A stretch of DNA of 64,000 bases from Ruegeria atlantica (lineage in GTDB: Bacteria; Pseudomonadota; Alphaproteobacteria; Rhodobacterales; Rhodobacteraceae). A model generated the notes under the pieces. That model ran no database searches. It was not told where the DNA came from and saw nothing but the letters and a program-made list of their open reading frames with translations. The stretch covers positions 124,001-188,000 of the forward strand of contig NZ_WQCF01000007.1 of the NCBI RefSeq assembly GCF_013032455.1, written 5' to 3'. How positions within the stretch are numbered: the stretch's first letter is position 1; each line of letters opens with the position of its first letter. Positions 18,641 to 27,746 of the stretch are shown here, in pieces. The position numbers were made by a program, and so were the translations under genes.

Positions 18641-19096
18641 TCAGATCAGCAGGCCCGCTGCCCGTTCGTGCCGGAGCAGAGCAACTTTGGTCTCGATCCC
18701 GCCGTCACCGGAAAAGCCACCCAAGCCATTCGCCGCCAGTACCCGGTGGCAAGGGATGATCACAGGGATCGGGTTCGCCCCACAGGCTTGCCCCACTGGT
18801 TGAGGCGGCTGACCCAGCTCTTTTGCGATATCTCCATAAGTGCGGGTTTCGCCCAGCGGGATAGCAAACATCAGATCGCAGACCTGTCGTTGAAACTCGG
18901 ACCCAGCAACATGATACGGCAGGTCGAACTGTTCCAGCTCGCCCTGATCATAGGCTCTTAACTGCGCGGCAGCCTCTTGCAGCAAGGATGTTTCTGGGCT
19001 GTCATCCCGACCGTTCCAGACAAGTCGCGTGATAGCCCCGTCGGTTTCTTCGACCCCAAGGCGGCCAAACTGGGTTTCAACGGCAATCATCGGCAT
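18641..19096 (-). CDS. ogt: Methylated-DNA--[protein]-cysteine S-methyltransferase
   Basis: This 151-residue repair protein carries the active-site motif IPCHRVLAANG, with the acceptor Cys in PCHR. The helix-turn-helix part includes GETRTYGDIAKELGQPPQPVGQA. It removes O6-alkyl groups from guanine in one suicidal transfer. No Ada-type N-terminal domain is present. ATG 19096 and ATG 19090 are both possible starts. Confidence 0.94.
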   Translation of the reverse strand: MPMIAVETQFGRLGVEETDGAITRLVWNGRDDSPETSLLQEAAAQLRAYDQGELEQFDLPYHVAGSEFQRQVCDLMFAIPLGETRTYGDIAKELGQPPQPVGQACGANPIPVIIPCHRVLAANGLGGFSGDGGIETKVALLRHERAAGLLI

Positions 19097-19145
19097 AAGC
19101 GCAGCGTTTCAGATCGCCAAAGCCCGTGCAACCCGCAAAAGAAAA

Positions 19146-19169
19146 ACCCCCGGTCGTTTAACCGGGGGT
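19146..19169 (-). terminator. Intrinsic terminator of ileS
   Basis: A 9-bp stem ACCCCCGGT / ACCGGGGGT has a 6-base loop. On the minus strand it is followed by a T-run (TTTTTC) 7 bases after the ileS stop. Confidence 0.9.
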
Positions 19170-19175
19170 CTGATC

Positions 19176-22154
19176 CTAGCTCAGCGCCTCGTCGCAGCGT
19201 CCGCAGACGCTTTCGTGGGCGTGGCGCCCAACGTCGGGCAGGATTTTCCAGCACCGCTGACATTTCTCGCCGTCGGCTTTTTCGAACACGACCGCGACGC
19301 CTTCGATTTCCGGCGCGCGGAACGCCTCGGCCGGAGCCGGGTCGCCGGTAACGGTCAATCCCGAGGTGATGCACATATCGTCCACGTCAAACGTCGCAAG
19401 CAGGTCACGAGTGTCGCCATCTTCAACATACACAATCGGAGCGGCCTCAAGGCTGGAGCCAATCACCTTGTCCTGACGCTGGATTTCCAGCGCAGCGGTT
19501 ACGGCACGGCGGACGCGGCGGACCTTGGCCATGTTGGCTTCCAGTTCGGCATCGCGCCAATCGGCGGGCGTGTCCGGGAAATCCACCAGATGGACCGAGC
19601 TGTCGTCGCCGGGGAACCGCTCCAGCCAGACCTCTTCCATGGTGAAGACCAGAACCGGGGCCAGCCATGTGGTCAGGCGGTGGAACAGGATGTCCAGCAC
19701 AGTACGCGCAGCGCGGCGGCGCAGGCTGTCGCCGTCGCAATAGAGCGCGTCCTTGCGGACGTCGAAGTAGAAGGACGACAGATCAACAGTCGCAAAGGTG
19801 AACACGGCACTGAACACGCCTTGGAAATCGAAAGAGGCGTAACCGTTGCGGACCTGCTCATCCAAATCGGCCAAACGGCTGAGCACCCAGCGTTCCAGAC
19901 GCGGCATATCCTCGGGCGCGACGCGGTCGGCCTCGGAGAAGTCGGCCAGCGAGCCCAGCATGAACCGCATGGTGTTACGCAGGCGGCGATAGCTGTCGGC
20001 GGTGCCTTTCAGGATCTCCGGTCCGATCCGCTGGTCGGCGGTATAGTCGGTCTGCGCCACCCACAGGCGCAGGATATCAGCGCCGTATTGCTTGACGACC
20101 TCTTCCGGCACGATGGTGTTGCCCAGCGACTTGGACATCTTGTTGCCTTTGGCATCCAGTGTGAAGCCATGGGTCACAACGTTGCGGTACGGTGCGCGGC
20201 CCTTGGTGCCGCAGGCCTGCAGCATCGACGAATGGAACCATCCGCGGTGCTGGTCGGTGCCTTCCATATAAACGTCGGCGATGCCGTCTTCCGTGCCATC
20301 CTCACGATCACGCAGAACGAAGGCGTGAGTCGAGCCGGAGTCGAACCACACGTCCAGCACGTCGAAAACCTGATCGTAGTCGTCCGGGTTGGCGATGCCT
20401 TCGAGGATCTTCTCTTTGAAGCCATCGGTGTACCAGATATCCGCGCCTTCTTTCTCAAACGCTGCCTTGATGCGAGCGTTCAGGTCCGCATTGCGCAGCA
20501 GGTAATCCGCGTCGGTCGGCAGAGCCCCCTTCTTGGTGAAGCAGGTCAGCGGAACGCCCCACGCACGTTGGCGCGACAGAACCCAATCCGGGCGCGCCTC
20601 GATCATGGAATACAGACGGTTGCGGCCAGTCTGAGGTGTCCATTTCACCAATTCGTCAATCGAGCGCAGGGCGCGTTCGCGGATAGTATCGCCCATCTCA
20701 CCCATGCCATCGTCCAGCTTGCGGTCTACGGATGCAAACCACTGCGGCGTATTGCGATAGATGATCGGAGCCTTTGAGCGCCACGAATGGGGATAGCTGT
20801 GCTTGATCTTGCCACGCGCCAGCAGGCCGCCAACCTCGACCAGCTTGTCGATGACCGCTTTGTTGGCGTCACCCTCACCGCCCTTGCGGGACAGGATGAA
20901 CTTGCCACCAAAAAACGGCAGATCGGCGCGAAACGAGCCATCGTCCATCACGTTGTAGGTGATGACCTGCTCGAGCATGCCCAGATCGCGGTAAAGCTCG
21001 AATTCCTCCATCCCGTGCGAGGGCGCACAGTGGACGAAACCAGTTCCTTCGGTATCGGTCACAAACTCAGCGGCGCGGAAATCGCGGATGTCGTCCCATT
21101 CGCCATTGCCGCCCTCGGCCCCGGCCAGCGGGTGCTTCAAGCCGATGCCTGTCAGTTCGTCGGTGGTCACATCGCGGACACGAGTCCACTGATCGTCATT
21201 CAGACGAGCACGACCCAGAACGTCAGCGGCTAGATTGTCGGCTAGAAGGAATTTGTCGCCCACAGCAGCCCAGCATTCGTCCGGCGCGCCAGTGACTTCG
21301 TACAAGCCGTAGGAGATATCCTTGCCATACACGACAGCTTTGTTCGAAGGCATGGTCCATGGAGTCGTCGTCCAGATCACCACATAGGCGTCTTTCAACT
21401 GGCTAATGTTGTAAGCAAGGTCTGTCAGTTTTTCGGCTTCATCACCCGGCTTTACGTACGCAGCGACAGCACGAGGCACGACCTTGAACTTCACCCAGAT
21501 GGTGAAGCTTTCCTTGTCGTGATACTCGACCTCGGCCTCGGCCAGAGCAGTCTTCTCAATGGGCGACCACATGACGGGTTTTGAGCCCTGATAAAGCGTG
21601 CCGTTCATCAGGAACTTCATGAACTCGTCGGCGATCACGGCCTCGGCATGGTAATCCATGGTGATGTAGGGATCGGCCCAATTGCCGGTAATGCCAAGGC
21701 GCTTGAACTCTTCGCGCTGAATGTCGATCCAGCCTTCGGCGAACTTGCGGCATTCCTGACGGAAGTCGACGACGTTCACCTCGTCCTTGTTCTTGCCTTT
21801 CTTGCGATACTGTTCCTCGATCTTCCATTCGATCGGCAGACCGTGGCAGTCCCAGCCAGGTACATAGCGCGCGTCATGACCCATCATCTGATGGGAGCGC
21901 ACGATCATGTCCTTGATGGTTTTGTTTAGCGCGTGGCCGATATGCAGGTGGCCGTTCGCGTAGGGCGGGCCGTCGTGCAGCGTAAAGGGCGCGCGACCCT
22001 CTTTTTCACGCAGGCGGTCATAGACGCCGATGGTCTCCCACCTCTCCAGCCATGCGGGTTCGCGCTTGGGCAGGCCAGCGCGCATGGGGAATTCGGTTTT
22101 GGGCAGATTCAGCGTGTCTTTGTAATCAGGTGTCTGGATCGTGTCGGCGCACAT
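19176..22154 (-). CDS. ileS: Isoleucyl-tRNA synthetase
   Basis: This 992-residue class I synthetase has HIGH at residues 71-74 and KMSKS in GNKMSKSLGN. The CP1 editing domain lies between them (with IWTTTPWTMPSNKA), then an anticodon-binding domain and a C-terminal zinc ribbon with CQRCW and CGRCDEAL. The segment DCHGLPIEWKIE is typical of bacterial IleRS. AAAGGACG precedes the ATG. A GC-rich hairpin lies in its leader. Confidence 0.98.
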   Translation of the reverse strand: MCADTIQTPDYKDTLNLPKTEFPMRAGLPKREPAWLERWETIGVYDRLREKEGRAPFTLHDGPPYANGHLHIGHALNKTIKDMIVRSHQMMGHDARYVPGWDCHGLPIEWKIEEQYRKKGKNKDEVNVVDFRQECRKFAEGWIDIQREEFKRLGITGNWADPYITMDYHAEAVIADEFMKFLMNGTLYQGSKPVMWSPIEKTALAEAEVEYHDKESFTIWVKFKVVPRAVAAYVKPGDEAEKLTDLAYNISQLKDAYVVIWTTTPWTMPSNKAVVYGKDISYGLYEVTGAPDECWAAVGDKFLLADNLAADVLGRARLNDDQWTRVRDVTTDELTGIGLKHPLAGAEGGNGEWDDIRDFRAAEFVTDTEGTGFVHCAPSHGMEEFELYRDLGMLEQVITYNVMDDGSFRADLPFFGGKFILSRKGGEGDANKAVIDKLVEVGGLLARGKIKHSYPHSWRSKAPIIYRNTPQWFASVDRKLDDGMGEMGDTIRERALRSIDELVKWTPQTGRNRLYSMIEARPDWVLSRQRAWGVPLTCFTKKGALPTDADYLLRNADLNARIKAAFEKEGADIWYTDGFKEKILEGIANPDDYDQVFDVLDVWFDSGSTHAFVLRDREDGTEDGIADVYMEGTDQHRGWFHSSMLQACGTKGRAPYRNVVTHGFTLDAKGNKMSKSLGNTIVPEEVVKQYGADILRLWVAQTDYTADQRIGPEILKGTADSYRRLRNTMRFMLGSLADFSEADRVAPEDMPRLERWVLSRLADLDEQVRNGYASFDFQGVFSAVFTFATVDLSSFYFDVRKDALYCDGDSLRRRAARTVLDILFHRLTTWLAPVLVFTMEEVWLERFPGDDSSVHLVDFPDTPADWRDAELEANMAKVRRVRRAVTAALEIQRQDKVIGSSLEAAPIVYVEDGDTRDLLATFDVDDMCITSGLTVTGDPAPAEAFRAPEIEGVAVVFEKADGEKCQRCWKILPDVGRHAHESVCGRCDEALS

Positions 22155-22225
22155 TGGGGGCGTCCTTTGGATGATCTGGTCGTACTAGGATCGAAGCGGT
22201 CGGTGCGAAGTCTCAAACACCTTTG

Positions 22226-22255
22226 CCCGGCGTCTCAGAGGGTCAGAGCGCCGGG
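22226..22255 (-). promoter_or_regulatory. GC-rich hairpin upstream of ileS
   Basis: CCCGGCG (22226-22232) and CGCCGGG (22249-22255) can form a 7-bp stem with a 16-base loop. It lies between the DUF2339 stop (22319) and the ileS start (22154). With no T-run it could be a weak terminator for the upstream gene or a leader structure of ileS; I see no T-box features. Confidence 0.4.
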
Positions 22256-22318
22256 GATATAATTCGAATAATGATGGCCAAATGGGCATGCATGGCCGCG
22301 CTTATAGGACGCCCGCGC

Positions 22319-25006
22319 CTATTGGTCCAGAGGTTCCGGATCCTGCGGCGAATGGCGCAGTGCGGCCCAGCGGTTCAGCCATGCAAGACCCGCCAGAGCA
22401 AGACCCAATGCCAGCAGCGAGAACACCCGGATCAGCCCGCCCAGCCCGGCAATGTCAATCAGGAAAACCTTGGCCACCGCCAGCCCGATCACCGCCAGCC
22501 CTGCCTTGCGCATCACGTCAGACCGGAGCGCCAGTGACTGATAGAACAGCACCGCGCCGATCACCAGCAGGGCCATGGTATAGGTATAAAGCTCGGGCTG
22601 GGTCACACCGTTGCCCTCATACATACCGCTTGCACCTTGCCAGATGTGGCGGATCATCAATCCCAACCAGACAGCAGCCAACACACCGCTCAGCCCGTAG
22701 CTGGCACGCTTTAGCCACAGCGGGGACGCGTGGATGCGCCAGACCGAGAACCCGATGACCAGTGCAGGCAGCAGGTAGGCAACCGCTAATGTGTTCAGCA
22801 CCGGAGGACCCAAAACCGGCGGCGCGACTATATTGAGCAGCGGATTTGCATCGCTCAACGCTTGTGCCAGACGCAAAAGCCCGTGCCCGGCAAAGAACGC
22901 GGCCAAAACGTAGCGCGCGTAGTTCAGCTTGCCGCCCAATTCGAACCGTTGAATCTGCGCGAAGGCCAGCAACAGCCAGATGATCGCCAGCAAACCCAGC
23001 CCCCAATGACTGTTGGTGGCGTTGCCTTCGCCAAAACTCTGCAGCCAGCGTTCCAGCAACAGAGACAGCAATATCCCCCCTGTCGCCCAGGCCGCGCTCT
23101 CCAGCAACAATGTTGCCACAGGCCGATCCAATGGCCTGACCAGCAGCCACCCCGCCAAAAACCCGACGGTAGCCGCCGCGTAAACCAGCGTCATTTCAAC
23201 CACCGGAGCCGTGCTGGCCCAGTCCAGACCCGGGTCCAGAACCAGCCGCACCGTGACTGTGAACACCCCAGCCCAGATAAACCAGCTCATTGGAGGCAGG
23301 GTGAATTTGCGATCCAGTGCAGCAGCCACAACAATCATCACGACCAGAGCAATGGTCAATGCCGCCGAACTCAGAACGATCACGCAGGCAAAGGTCAGGC
23401 AGGACAGCGCAGACAGCGTAGCCAAAGCCGGGCGCATCCGGTTGTCGCCATCGACGCGTGCAAACCGTTCGGCAAAGACGACCATCAGCACGCCCAGCGC
23501 AATGGCGTGCAGGCCCCAAGGATACGCGCCGATGACCTTTGAAGGCATCCAACTGACCTCAAGTGCAATAGCCAACACGGGCGCGAAAACCGCCGCCGCC
23601 GCGGCCCAGACCGCAGCATAGGATTGCGCGCGCATTGATCGCCAGGCCGCCGTAATCGAAACCACCGCCCCCAGAACAGTCAGGATAGTAATGACCCACG
23701 GGTAATCTGCCTCGGGCGTCTCGGCATAGGTTTCAGCAAACTGACGCAGGACGGTGCCATTGTCCCAGCCATGCATCAGAACAAACCAGATCAACCCAAG
23801 GGCTGGCAATGCAACCGCATCCTGCAACGCCTCGGCGCGCTGCCCCCAGACCATTAACCCAAGCGTCAGACCAGACAGCAGTATGACGCCCAACCAGAAC
23901 TCGCCCGAACTGTCTGCCCAATGAACCGACACTATCGCTGAACTGGCAGCCACTGCGCCAAAAGCAAGGCGTGTCGGGAATTCCGGCCAGTCCCCCCCCT
24001 TTTTGCGCCAGATGACTGAAGAAATCATGGGTCCACCATGATCAGGCCAGATACGCCGAACCGGAATGGCAATAGCGACCACGGCCAACGCGGTAACGCA
24101 GACCAAATACGCCGCCTCGGTCAAGGGTGAGGACAGTACCAGCAGCAAGCAGGCAGAATAGGAGCCAATCAAACTCAGGACCGAAATCCATGCCCAACGC
24201 CGCACCGTGTCGACCCCAAGCCCCAGAACGGCAATCACAAAGAAATAAGCAAAAAGCCAGCTGGGGTTTTCCGAGGTTCCACCGACCACAAAGGGAGCGG
24301 AAAACGCCCCGATAAGCCCGATTGCCGCCAGTAGCGGGCCATGGAACCACCCCAGCACCAACCCTATCAGTGCAATAAAGATCATTGCCATCAGCGCGAA
24401 TTCGGGGCCGATCAGATCATAGAGCTGCCGAGCGGCCAGAATACCCCCGAACAGTGTGACCAGACCTGCCCCTGAGAACACCGACGGTAAATAGGCCGTG
24501 CTTGATGCTTCATCGTCACCAAATTTTCGCCGGATGACCTCTCCGGCACAGATCAGCGCGGCACCGAACAACAAAGCTGCGATCACACGCGCAGATGGAG
24601 GCAACAGGCCATTCTCCACGCCATATTGCACCAAAAAAATCCCGGCCAGAGCGAGGGACAGGGCCGAAACGGCGTAGAACCAGTTCTCACGCAGCCAAGC
24701 GGTCAAAGTAGTCAAGCGATCTGCTCGAAAGACTACAGCGGCTGGCGGTTTCTCTTCAGAAGGTTCCTTGGGCGCACCCTTGCTGACAACCCAAGGGTTC
24801 GCCTTTTCGGGCTTTTCCATAGGCTTGCGGGCCTCTGGCTTGGGCGGTTCTGCGCGAGGCTCTGGAACGGCTTCACCCAGCGAGAGAAGGTGCCGTTCTA
24901 GTTGTTCTACCCTGCGACGTAGGCGGACCTGTCCGACCATAAGCACAACGATAGCCACCGGAATGGCCAATACGATCAATCCAACGAGAACAAGCAGGGA
25001 TTCCAA
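22319..25006 (-). CDS. DUF2339 large polytopic membrane protein
   Basis: This 895-residue protein has an N-terminal membrane helix, a short coiled coil (RLRRRVEQLERHLLSLGE), a charged linker rich in P, E and K (about residues 50-85), and then more than 20 hydrophobic helices to the C-terminus. This matches DUF2339. The function is unknown; members are sometimes near envelope genes. The start is TTG at 25006 with a GGAGG site 5 bases before it. Confidence 0.85.
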   Translation of the reverse strand: MESLLVLVGLIVLAIPVAIVVLMVGQVRLRRRVEQLERHLLSLGEAVPEPRAEPPKPEARKPMEKPEKANPWVVSKGAPKEPSEEKPPAAVVFRADRLTTLTAWLRENWFYAVSALSLALAGIFLVQYGVENGLLPPSARVIAALLFGAALICAGEVIRRKFGDDEASSTAYLPSVFSGAGLVTLFGGILAARQLYDLIGPEFALMAMIFIALIGLVLGWFHGPLLAAIGLIGAFSAPFVVGGTSENPSWLFAYFFVIAVLGLGVDTVRRWAWISVLSLIGSYSACLLLVLSSPLTEAAYLVCVTALAVVAIAIPVRRIWPDHGGPMISSVIWRKKGGDWPEFPTRLAFGAVAASSAIVSVHWADSSGEFWLGVILLSGLTLGLMVWGQRAEALQDAVALPALGLIWFVLMHGWDNGTVLRQFAETYAETPEADYPWVITILTVLGAVVSITAAWRSMRAQSYAAVWAAAAAVFAPVLAIALEVSWMPSKVIGAYPWGLHAIALGVLMVVFAERFARVDGDNRMRPALATLSALSCLTFACVIVLSSAALTIALVVMIVVAAALDRKFTLPPMSWFIWAGVFTVTVRLVLDPGLDWASTAPVVEMTLVYAAATVGFLAGWLLVRPLDRPVATLLLESAAWATGGILLSLLLERWLQSFGEGNATNSHWGLGLLAIIWLLLAFAQIQRFELGGKLNYARYVLAAFFAGHGLLRLAQALSDANPLLNIVAPPVLGPPVLNTLAVAYLLPALVIGFSVWRIHASPLWLKRASYGLSGVLAAVWLGLMIRHIWQGASGMYEGNGVTQPELYTYTMALLVIGAVLFYQSLALRSDVMRKAGLAVIGLAVAKVFLIDIAGLGGLIRVFSLLALGLALAGLAWLNRWAALRHSPQDPEPLDQ

Positions 25007-25101
25007 GTGGGCCTCCGGGTGATTTCGGTGTCAGGCTACCCGAGGTACACAGTCTGTAACAGCCAGAATTCTCAATGGTTTTAGCGTCACGTCCCCAAAG
25101 G

Positions 25102-25584
25102 CTAAATCCAGACAATCGACGGGCGTGCGATCATCAGCCAAAGGATTACCAACACTGCCGCAAAAGCAGGAAACCCGCAGGCAAACCAGATACGGAACAA
25201 TCGGTGATACTCAAGCGACAGCGGTTCAGCATTGTCAGCAGCCTTTTGCGCCAGTTCACGCATTTGGACCTGCAACCAGACAACCGGCAACCAGAACAGC
25301 CCGGCCATCGCATAGAGTGCCAGCGAGGCCAAAAGCCACCCTTCGGTAAATGGCCAGCCCAACCGCCACGCCAGAAGTCCCCCTGTAACGGGTTGAGCAA
25401 CGACGGCCGTAGCTGTGAATACGAGATCGGCCAGAACAACTATGCCGGCGGTCTGCGCAATAAACCGGGCATCACCTGTACGATGTGCCACCAGCATGAA
25501 AAAAGCTATCCCGGCTCCGGTCCCCAGCAGGACGCAAGCTCCGATAACGTGCAACCATCGCAGGATAAGGTCCGGGTCCATCAT
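25102..25584 (-). CDS. DUF2269 family membrane protein
   Basis: This 160-residue protein has four membrane helices (about residues 7-27, 45-68, 82-104 and 135-155) and an N-terminal RWLHVIGACVLLGTGAG, resembling DUF2269 integral membrane proteins. ATG 25584 is chosen because it overlaps the stop of the SDR-DoxX gene as ATGA; an in-frame start at 25833 would overlap that gene by about 250 bases. Histidines in helix 1 and the loop after it could bind a metal or heme, which is untested. Confidence 0.82.
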   Translation of the reverse strand: MMDPDLILRWLHVIGACVLLGTGAGIAFFMLVAHRTGDARFIAQTAGIVVLADLVFTATAVVAQPVTGGLLAWRLGWPFTEGWLLASLALYAMAGLFWLPVVWLQVQMRELAQKAADNAEPLSLEYHRLFRIWFACGFPAFAAVLVILWLMIARPSIVWI

Positions 25585-26903
25585 CGTTTCTGCAGCATGG
25601 GCCAGGCAACAAGCGACAGCATCATCACCGGCAGGATTTTGGTGAGAGGGCCAAGAGGGTCCAGCCACAGGGCTGGAACGGCAAGGCTTGCCCCTATCAG
25701 ATAGAATACCGCGACACAAAATTGAGCTATGCAAACACGCGCTGCCCACGGACGCCAGAGAATGGCAAGCCCCAGCAAGATATCCATTGCGGACCAGAAC
25801 AGGACGCTCATCTTCGCAAGGTTTGCGTCCCACCCGACATCTGTCAAAACCGCTGTAGCCTGAGGCAGGTCAAATAGCCCAAATAGCCCGGAAAGCATCC
25901 AAAACAGGCTAAGAGCTGCGACAACCAGTGGCATCAAAAGGGACATGCGTGCGCTTAACCTGTGTTCGCGAGAGCTGTTCAGGCTTGCGTAGACTTGGCG
26001 CAAGGGTGCAATAGATCGGCCAGTGGCTGCGCGATAGGGCTCGGGGTTTCCAACAACGCCCTTGGCCATGATAACCATCGCGTTGCTTCGCAATGGCGAG
26101 CGCCAGCCCAAACGGCCTAGCGCATCCGCGCAGCGCGAGATCAGGTGCGTTCCCCAGACTGGCACGCCCAACGTCAACCGCGCGCTCGGAAACCCCAGCC
26201 AGCGGCGTGTTTCCGATAAAACCTCGGACAATAGTGCAGGTTTGTCTTCGACCAGATCATAGGCTCCTTGCGGCAAGTCCCCTGCCATGGCCCTGATCAC
26301 AGCCTCGCACACATCGGGCATACCCACACATTGTACCGGTACTTGTGAATAAGCGATGGGCTGCACAAAAGGCACCGCCGCCAGCATTCGCAGCAATGCC
26401 GTACCGCCATAGTCGGTCTGTCCGATGACCAACCCGGGCTTGAGAATCCAAAGCGGCGCACCACAGCCCCGCAACGCTTCATCCCCCGCTGCCTTTGTGC
26501 GCATAAAATCCGTCTCGGCACCAGGATCGGCGCCAATGGCTGAAATCTGCACCACTGCGATTCCCAATTTTGCGCAGGCCTGCCCCAAGGCGGCGATCGC
26601 CGTGTGATGTACGGCTTCAAGATCATCAGCAGGTCCATCCTGCAATGCCCCTGCGCAGTTCACGACACAGTCGATACCTGTCAGAGGGCCACTCCAATCC
26701 TCAGGCCGCAAGCAAGCGCGCAAGTCGCCTTGGATGTGCGCTGCATCCAGCAGAACCTGAGCCGCAGTTTCCTTGTTCCGCACAAAAGCCGATACCTGCG
26801 CACCTTCGGCCCCAAGCGATCGGGCGACGGCAGAACCAATAAAGCCATAAGCCCCTAAAACAAGGATATTTTTATTCGCTAACCGCAACTGTCGAGCAAT
26901 CAT
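25581..26903 (-). CDS. SDR/NmrA-like oxidoreductase fused to a DoxX-like membrane domain
   Basis: This 440-residue protein has an N-terminal Rossmann fold (about residues 10-300) with dinucleotide motif GAYGFIGSAVA, related to NDUFA9-like epimerases. It is fused to a four-helix DoxX-like domain (about residues 320-440). The catalytic YxxxK is not obvious, so it may bind rather than reduce a sugar. It is translated with the DUF2269 gene. A role in quinone- or redox-linked membrane chemistry is inference only. Confidence 0.82.
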   Translation of the reverse strand: MIARQLRLANKNILVLGAYGFIGSAVARSLGAEGAQVSAFVRNKETAAQVLLDAAHIQGDLRACLRPEDWSGPLTGIDCVVNCAGALQDGPADDLEAVHHTAIAALGQACAKLGIAVVQISAIGADPGAETDFMRTKAAGDEALRGCGAPLWILKPGLVIGQTDYGGTALLRMLAAVPFVQPIAYSQVPVQCVGMPDVCEAVIRAMAGDLPQGAYDLVEDKPALLSEVLSETRRWLGFPSARLTLGVPVWGTHLISRCADALGRLGWRSPLRSNAMVIMAKGVVGNPEPYRAATGRSIAPLRQVYASLNSSREHRLSARMSLLMPLVVAALSLFWMLSGLFGLFDLPQATAVLTDVGWDANLAKMSVLFWSAMDILLGLAILWRPWAARVCIAQFCVAVFYLIGASLAVPALWLDPLGPLTKILPVMMLSLVAWPMLQKR

Positions 26904-26981
26904 TTCAAGCTGTTTTCGTCAGCGTACCTCACCACTGAACCGAAACCAGCTTTTTGTAGAGCACTGCGACAATCTCGGCCC

Positions 26982-27692
26982 CTATGGGTGAAAGAGAGAT
27001 CCCACAAGATACGCAATCAGAGCAGCAGCACCGCCGATCACCAATGTCTCGCCGCCAGATCGCCACCACGGAGCCAGGGACCAGCGGCTTTTGAAGGCGC
27101 CTATGGCAAAGAAAACGCCCATGGTCATCCAGGCCGAAACTGCAAAAGCCTGATCAAGGGACAGCAAGAACGGCAGCAGCGGCACCATTCCTGCAATGAG
27201 AAAAGCCAAAAACGTTGCGGTTGCGGCCTTGATCGGGTGGGGATCGACACTGCCCAGACCGTACTCACCTTCGATCATCAGGTTGATCCAGTTGTCATGA
27301 TTTGCGGTGATGGCATCGGTGGCCTCTTCAAGAACGCGGCCTGACAGTCCTTTCTGAGCCAATATCTCACGTACTTCGCTGCGCTCACCGTCCGGAAATT
27401 GGTGGATATGGCGTTCCTCGATGGCGCGGATGCGGCGGATATTGTCCAGTTCGGCCTTGGTGCCCGAGTAATTCCCCGCCGCCATGGAAAACCCATCAGC
27501 CAGCACATTGGCCAGCCCCAGCGCCACGATGATGAAAGGGGACAATCCCGCCCCGGCTACCCCGGCTACAATGGCAAAGGTGGTGACTGACCCGTCGATG
27601 CCACCATACACAATATCCCGCAAAACCCCGCGTCCCGGCGGTTCATTGATCCGCGCGACGATTTCCTGCTGGCTGTGTCCGTGATCGGTCAT
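26982..27692 (-). CDS. VIT1/CCC1 family iron/manganese transporter
   Basis: This 236-residue protein has five membrane helices. Its first helix carries DGSVTTFAIVAGVAGAG and the second ALGLANVLADGFSMAAGNY, both diagnostic of the VIT/CCC1 family. A cytosolic helical segment with metal-binding-type Glu and His residues (EERHIHQFPDGERSEVREIL) lies between helices 2 and 3. It probably moves Fe2+ or Mn2+ out of the cytosol. No regulator site is evident. Confidence 0.9.
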   Translation of the reverse strand: MTDHGHSQQEIVARINEPPGRGVLRDIVYGGIDGSVTTFAIVAGVAGAGLSPFIIVALGLANVLADGFSMAAGNYSGTKAELDNIRRIRAIEERHIHQFPDGERSEVREILAQKGLSGRVLEEATDAITANHDNWINLMIEGEYGLGSVDPHPIKAATATFLAFLIAGMVPLLPFLLSLDQAFAVSAWMTMGVFFAIGAFKSRWSLAPWWRSGGETLVIGGAAALIAYLVGSLFHP

Positions 27693-27746
27693 GGCTGGCT
27701 CCGCCCTTGTTATGAAGGCCCTCAGACAAGACGGCTTTGCGTTAGG

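Noticed and set aside
19029-20777. 582-codon open frame on the plus strand
   Set aside because: It is antisense to ileS, whose motifs are intact, and spans the ileS terminator.
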